This document shows positions 54,829-56,725 of a stretch of DNA of 56,725 bases, piece after piece. The stretch's first letter is position 1, and every line of letters starts with the position of its first letter. Origin of the DNA: Desulfuromusa sp. (GTDB lineage Bacteria; Desulfobacterota; Desulfuromonadia; Desulfuromonadales; Geopsychrobacteraceae). The notes under the pieces were generated by a model, which saw only the letters and a program-made list of their open reading frames with translations, was not told where the DNA came from and searched no databases. The stretch spans positions 1 to 56,725 of the forward strand of contig JAQIBX010000064.1 in the NCBI GenBank assembly GCA_027858895.1, written 5' to 3'. The translations under genes were made by a program, and so were the position numbers.

Positions 54829-55513
54829 TGCGGCGATGATTGAAGTGTCCGGGTTAGGTAAGAATTTTACGACTCCAGGTGGCGTTATTGAGGTGCTTCG
54901 CGGGGTTAATTTAAAGATCTGTGCCGGCGAGCGAGTTGCCGTGGTCGGGACATCGGGAGCGGGAAAAACAACCATGCTGCACATTCTTGGAGGACTGGAT
55001 CGTCCGACATCTGGTGATGTGCTGTTTGAGGGTGATAATCTTTTTGCTTTACGTGGTGCCGAACTGGATGCTTTTCGTAACCGGACAGTTGGATTTGTGT
55101 TTCAATTTAATCAGTTGTTGCCAGAATTTACCGCTGTGGAAAACGTCATGATGCCCCTCTTGATCGGTGGTGCCAGACGAACTGATGCTGCACAAAGAGC
55201 TTCTGCTATTTTAGTAGAAGTTGGCTTAGAGCATCGTTTGACCCATAAACCAGGTGCCCTGTCAGGTGGAGAACAACAGCGAGTTGCCATTGCACGGGCT
55301 CTGATTCGCGAACCACGGTTGTTGTTGGCAGATGAACCGACTGGAAACCTGGATAGCCGTATTTCTGATGAAATCATGCTGCTGCTGAATCGAATGCATC
55401 AGACTCGCGGTCTGACTATGATCATTGTCACGCATAATACCTCTCTAGCCAATAGCCTTGACCGGACATTGCGCATCGAAGACGGTATTCTTGCTGCGGA
55501 TAATTTAAATTGA
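54821..55513 (+). CDS. lolD: lipoprotein-releasing system ATP-binding protein
   Basis: 230-residue ABC ATPase that powers extraction of lipoproteins from the inner membrane. Walker [22 protein letters not shown]-loop [16 protein letters not shown] (LolD-type), signature [15 protein letters not shown], Walker [13 protein letters not shown] and the switch His in IVTHNTSLA. It is coupled to lolC, and bamA follows after 64 nt. Confidence 0.96.
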   Translation: MNDAAMIEVSGLGKNFTTPGGVIEVLRGVNLKICAGERVAVVGTSGAGKTTMLHILGGLDRPTSGDVLFEGDNLFALRGAELDAFRNRTVGFVFQFNQLLPEFTAVENVMMPLLIGGARRTDAAQRASAILVEVGLEHRLTHKPGALSGGEQQRVAIARALIREPRLLLADEPTGNLDSRISDEIMLLLNRMHQTRGLTMIIVTHNTSLANSLDRTLRIEDGILAADNLN

Positions 55514-55577
55514 AGTTCTCTATGTGATTTTCTATAATCACCCCTTTATTTTTGTATTTTTACGCTGAGGATAATAA

Positions 55578-56725
55578 ATGTTGAAAAAAGGATTATTGAC
55601 ACTTTTCCTGTTGAGTATTGCAGTGTTTGCTTTTGCGCAGGATTTTCTCGTGTCAGACATTCAAATAGAGGGGAACAGTCGAATTGAAACCTCTTCAGTT
55701 CTAGCATTGATTTCTATTAAACCAGGCGATTTGGTTTCTCTCGAAGATATAGATCAGGCGATTCACAGCATCTTTACCTTGGAACGTTTTGATGACATTT
55801 CTGCCGAATTGACGGAGGTGCAGGGAGCAAAAATTCTCACTTTTGTGCTGACCGAACTCCCATTAATTCGCCGAATTGAGTTTTCAGGTAATGATGAGCT
55901 TTCCAAAGATAAACTTCGACCACTGGTGAAAATGAGAACGCCTTCAATTTATAACCGAGCCAAGGTTGAGGAAAGTATCCAGGAAATAAAAAATGCCTAT
56001 ATTGAAGATGGTTATCATGCTGCGAAAATAAAACCGGAATTGCAAACTGATATAAAGAATGAGGCTACACTTACTTTTGACATCGTTGAGGGGAAGAAAG
56101 TTCTTATCCGCGATATTAAGTTTGTTGGCAATACGGTTTTTGATAAAGGTGACCTGATCAAAAAAATCGAAACCCGGGAACGCTGGTTTCTGTCCTGGAT
56201 TACTGATCGGGGTGCTTATCTTGAAGACACCATGGATCTGGACATAGAGAGGATTAAGGCGGCATATCATGATGAAGGTTATCAGGATGTTAAGGTTAAA
56301 CCGGCTCAGGTTTCTCTGATTGAAGATAAGTCTCTGGATATTCTGATAGAGATTGATGAGGGGGCGCAGTATATAGTCGGAAAGGTCAATGTGTCCGGTG
56401 ACTTGATGTATACAGAAGAGCAACTGTTGGGTCTGGTCAAATTGAAACCTGGGGATATCTTTAGTAGAGCTATATTGCGCGATAGTATTCTGGCATTGAC
56501 AGATTTATATGCAGACAATGGTTATGCTTATGCAAACGTTGCACCATTGACGAACAAGGATAAAAAACTACAACTGATAGACCTGAATCTTGAAGTCGAA
56601 CAGGGAATCCAAGTTTTTATTGAGCGGATTGAAGTCAGTGGCAATACAAAAACCCGTGACAAGGTTATTCGCCGGGAAATACCGCTGGTTGAAGGTAATC
56701 TTTTTAGTGCGAAAAGGGTTAAGGA
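55578..56725 (+). CDS. bamA: outer membrane protein assembly factor BamA (3' end cut by window)
   Basis: The frame from the ATG at 55578 stays open to the right edge (382 full codons). Signal peptide (about 1-19, LFLLSIAVFAFA, then Gln-Asp), followed by tandem POTRA domains recognised by repeats such as VSDIQIEGNSRIETSSV, IRRIEFSGNDELSKDKL, IRDIKFVGNTVFDKGDL, VGKVNVSGDLMYTEEQL and IERIEVSGNTKTRDKVI. That makes five POTRA units, as in proteobacterial BamA; the beta-barrel lies beyond the window. It inserts beta-barrel proteins in the outer membrane. A GAGG site is just upstream. Confidence 0.95.
   Translation, partial: MLKKGLLTLFLLSIAVFAFAQDFLVSDIQIEGNSRIETSSVLALISIKPGDLVSLEDIDQAIHSIFTLERFDDISAELTEVQGAKILTFVLTELPLIRRIEFSGNDELSKDKLRPLVKMRTPSIYNRAKVEESIQEIKNAYIEDGYHAAKIKPELQTDIKNEATLTFDIVEGKKVLIRDIKFVGNTVFDKGDLIKKIETRERWFLSWITDRGAYLEDTMDLDIERIKAAYHDEGYQDVKVKPAQVSLIEDKSLDILIEIDEGAQYIVGKVNVSGDLMYTEEQLLGLVKLKPGDIFSRAILRDSILALTDLYADNGYAYANVAPLTNKDKKLQLIDLNLEVEQGIQVFIERIEVSGNTKTRDKVIRREIPLVEGNLFSAKRVK

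Overview
The window looks like a chromosomal segment of a moderate-GC member of the Desulfuromonadales (Geobacter/Desulfuromonas/Pelobacter relatives). The basis is the protein sequences and gene order I recognise: leuCD...leuB...truA-rplM-rpsI-argC, queA-tgt-yajC-secDF, pheA-tyrA-aroA-cmk-rpsA-sppA-ihfB and lysS-lolC-lolD-bamA, plus a lipid-anchored multiheme cytochrome. This is a reading from sequence memory; no database search was possible.

Layout. 1-9.5 kb: branched-chain amino-acid genes (leuC, cut by the window edge, then leuD, ilvD and leuB), interrupted by an accessory patch (an orphan small protein with operator-like palindromes, a ParD-like/ParE-like toxin-antitoxin pair, a GGGGAC-bearing inverted repeat) and a periplasmic DsbC-like protein on the minus strand. 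A dead ecfT fragment sits in front of truA, then rplM-rpsI. 9.5-14.4 kb: argC, then a two-gene envelope unit: a membrane-anchored pseudokinase/TPR protein and a YkuD (Csd6-like) L,D-transpeptidase family protein that share a C-terminal NTF2-like domain. 14.4-16.9 kb: an IS91-family element with a tyrosine recombinase (frameshifted at an A8 run) and an HUH transposase. 16.9-17.6 kb: a triheme c-type cytochrome lipoprotein. 17.8-26.4 kb: tRNA queuosine genes, Sec translocon accessory genes, recJ and murB. 26.4-28.8 kb (minus): an orphan BioD/DRTGG-type protein and an aminotransferase. 29-38.7 kb: aromatic amino-acid biosynthesis running into ribosomal protein S1, SppA, IHF-beta, a pseudouridine synthase, lgt and an HAD phosphatase. 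38.8-43.2 kb (minus): a signalling operon made of a small two-helix membrane protein, a sodium/solute symporter fused to STAC-GAF-SpoIIE phosphatase, a STAS anti-anti-sigma factor and an RsbW-like kinase. 43.5-50.6 kb: TPR and LolB-like lipoproteins and an oligopeptide ABC system (binding protein and two permeases, no ATPases) with a stand-alone MshEN domain protein between the permeases and an NTF2-like protein at the end. 50.7-56.7 kb: mutM, thioesterase, lysS, lolC/lolD and the start of bamA.

Most of the window is housekeeping. The parts I consider least explained are (i) the symporter-phosphatase/STAS/RsbW operon, which looks like solute-gated partner switching, (ii) the pseudokinase-L,D-transpeptidase pair with a shared domain, and (iii) the c-di-GMP-type MshEN protein embedded in a peptide transporter operon. 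No tRNA, rRNA, CRISPR array or replication origin was seen. Promoters, terminators and operators were called by eye from consensus and hairpin structure.
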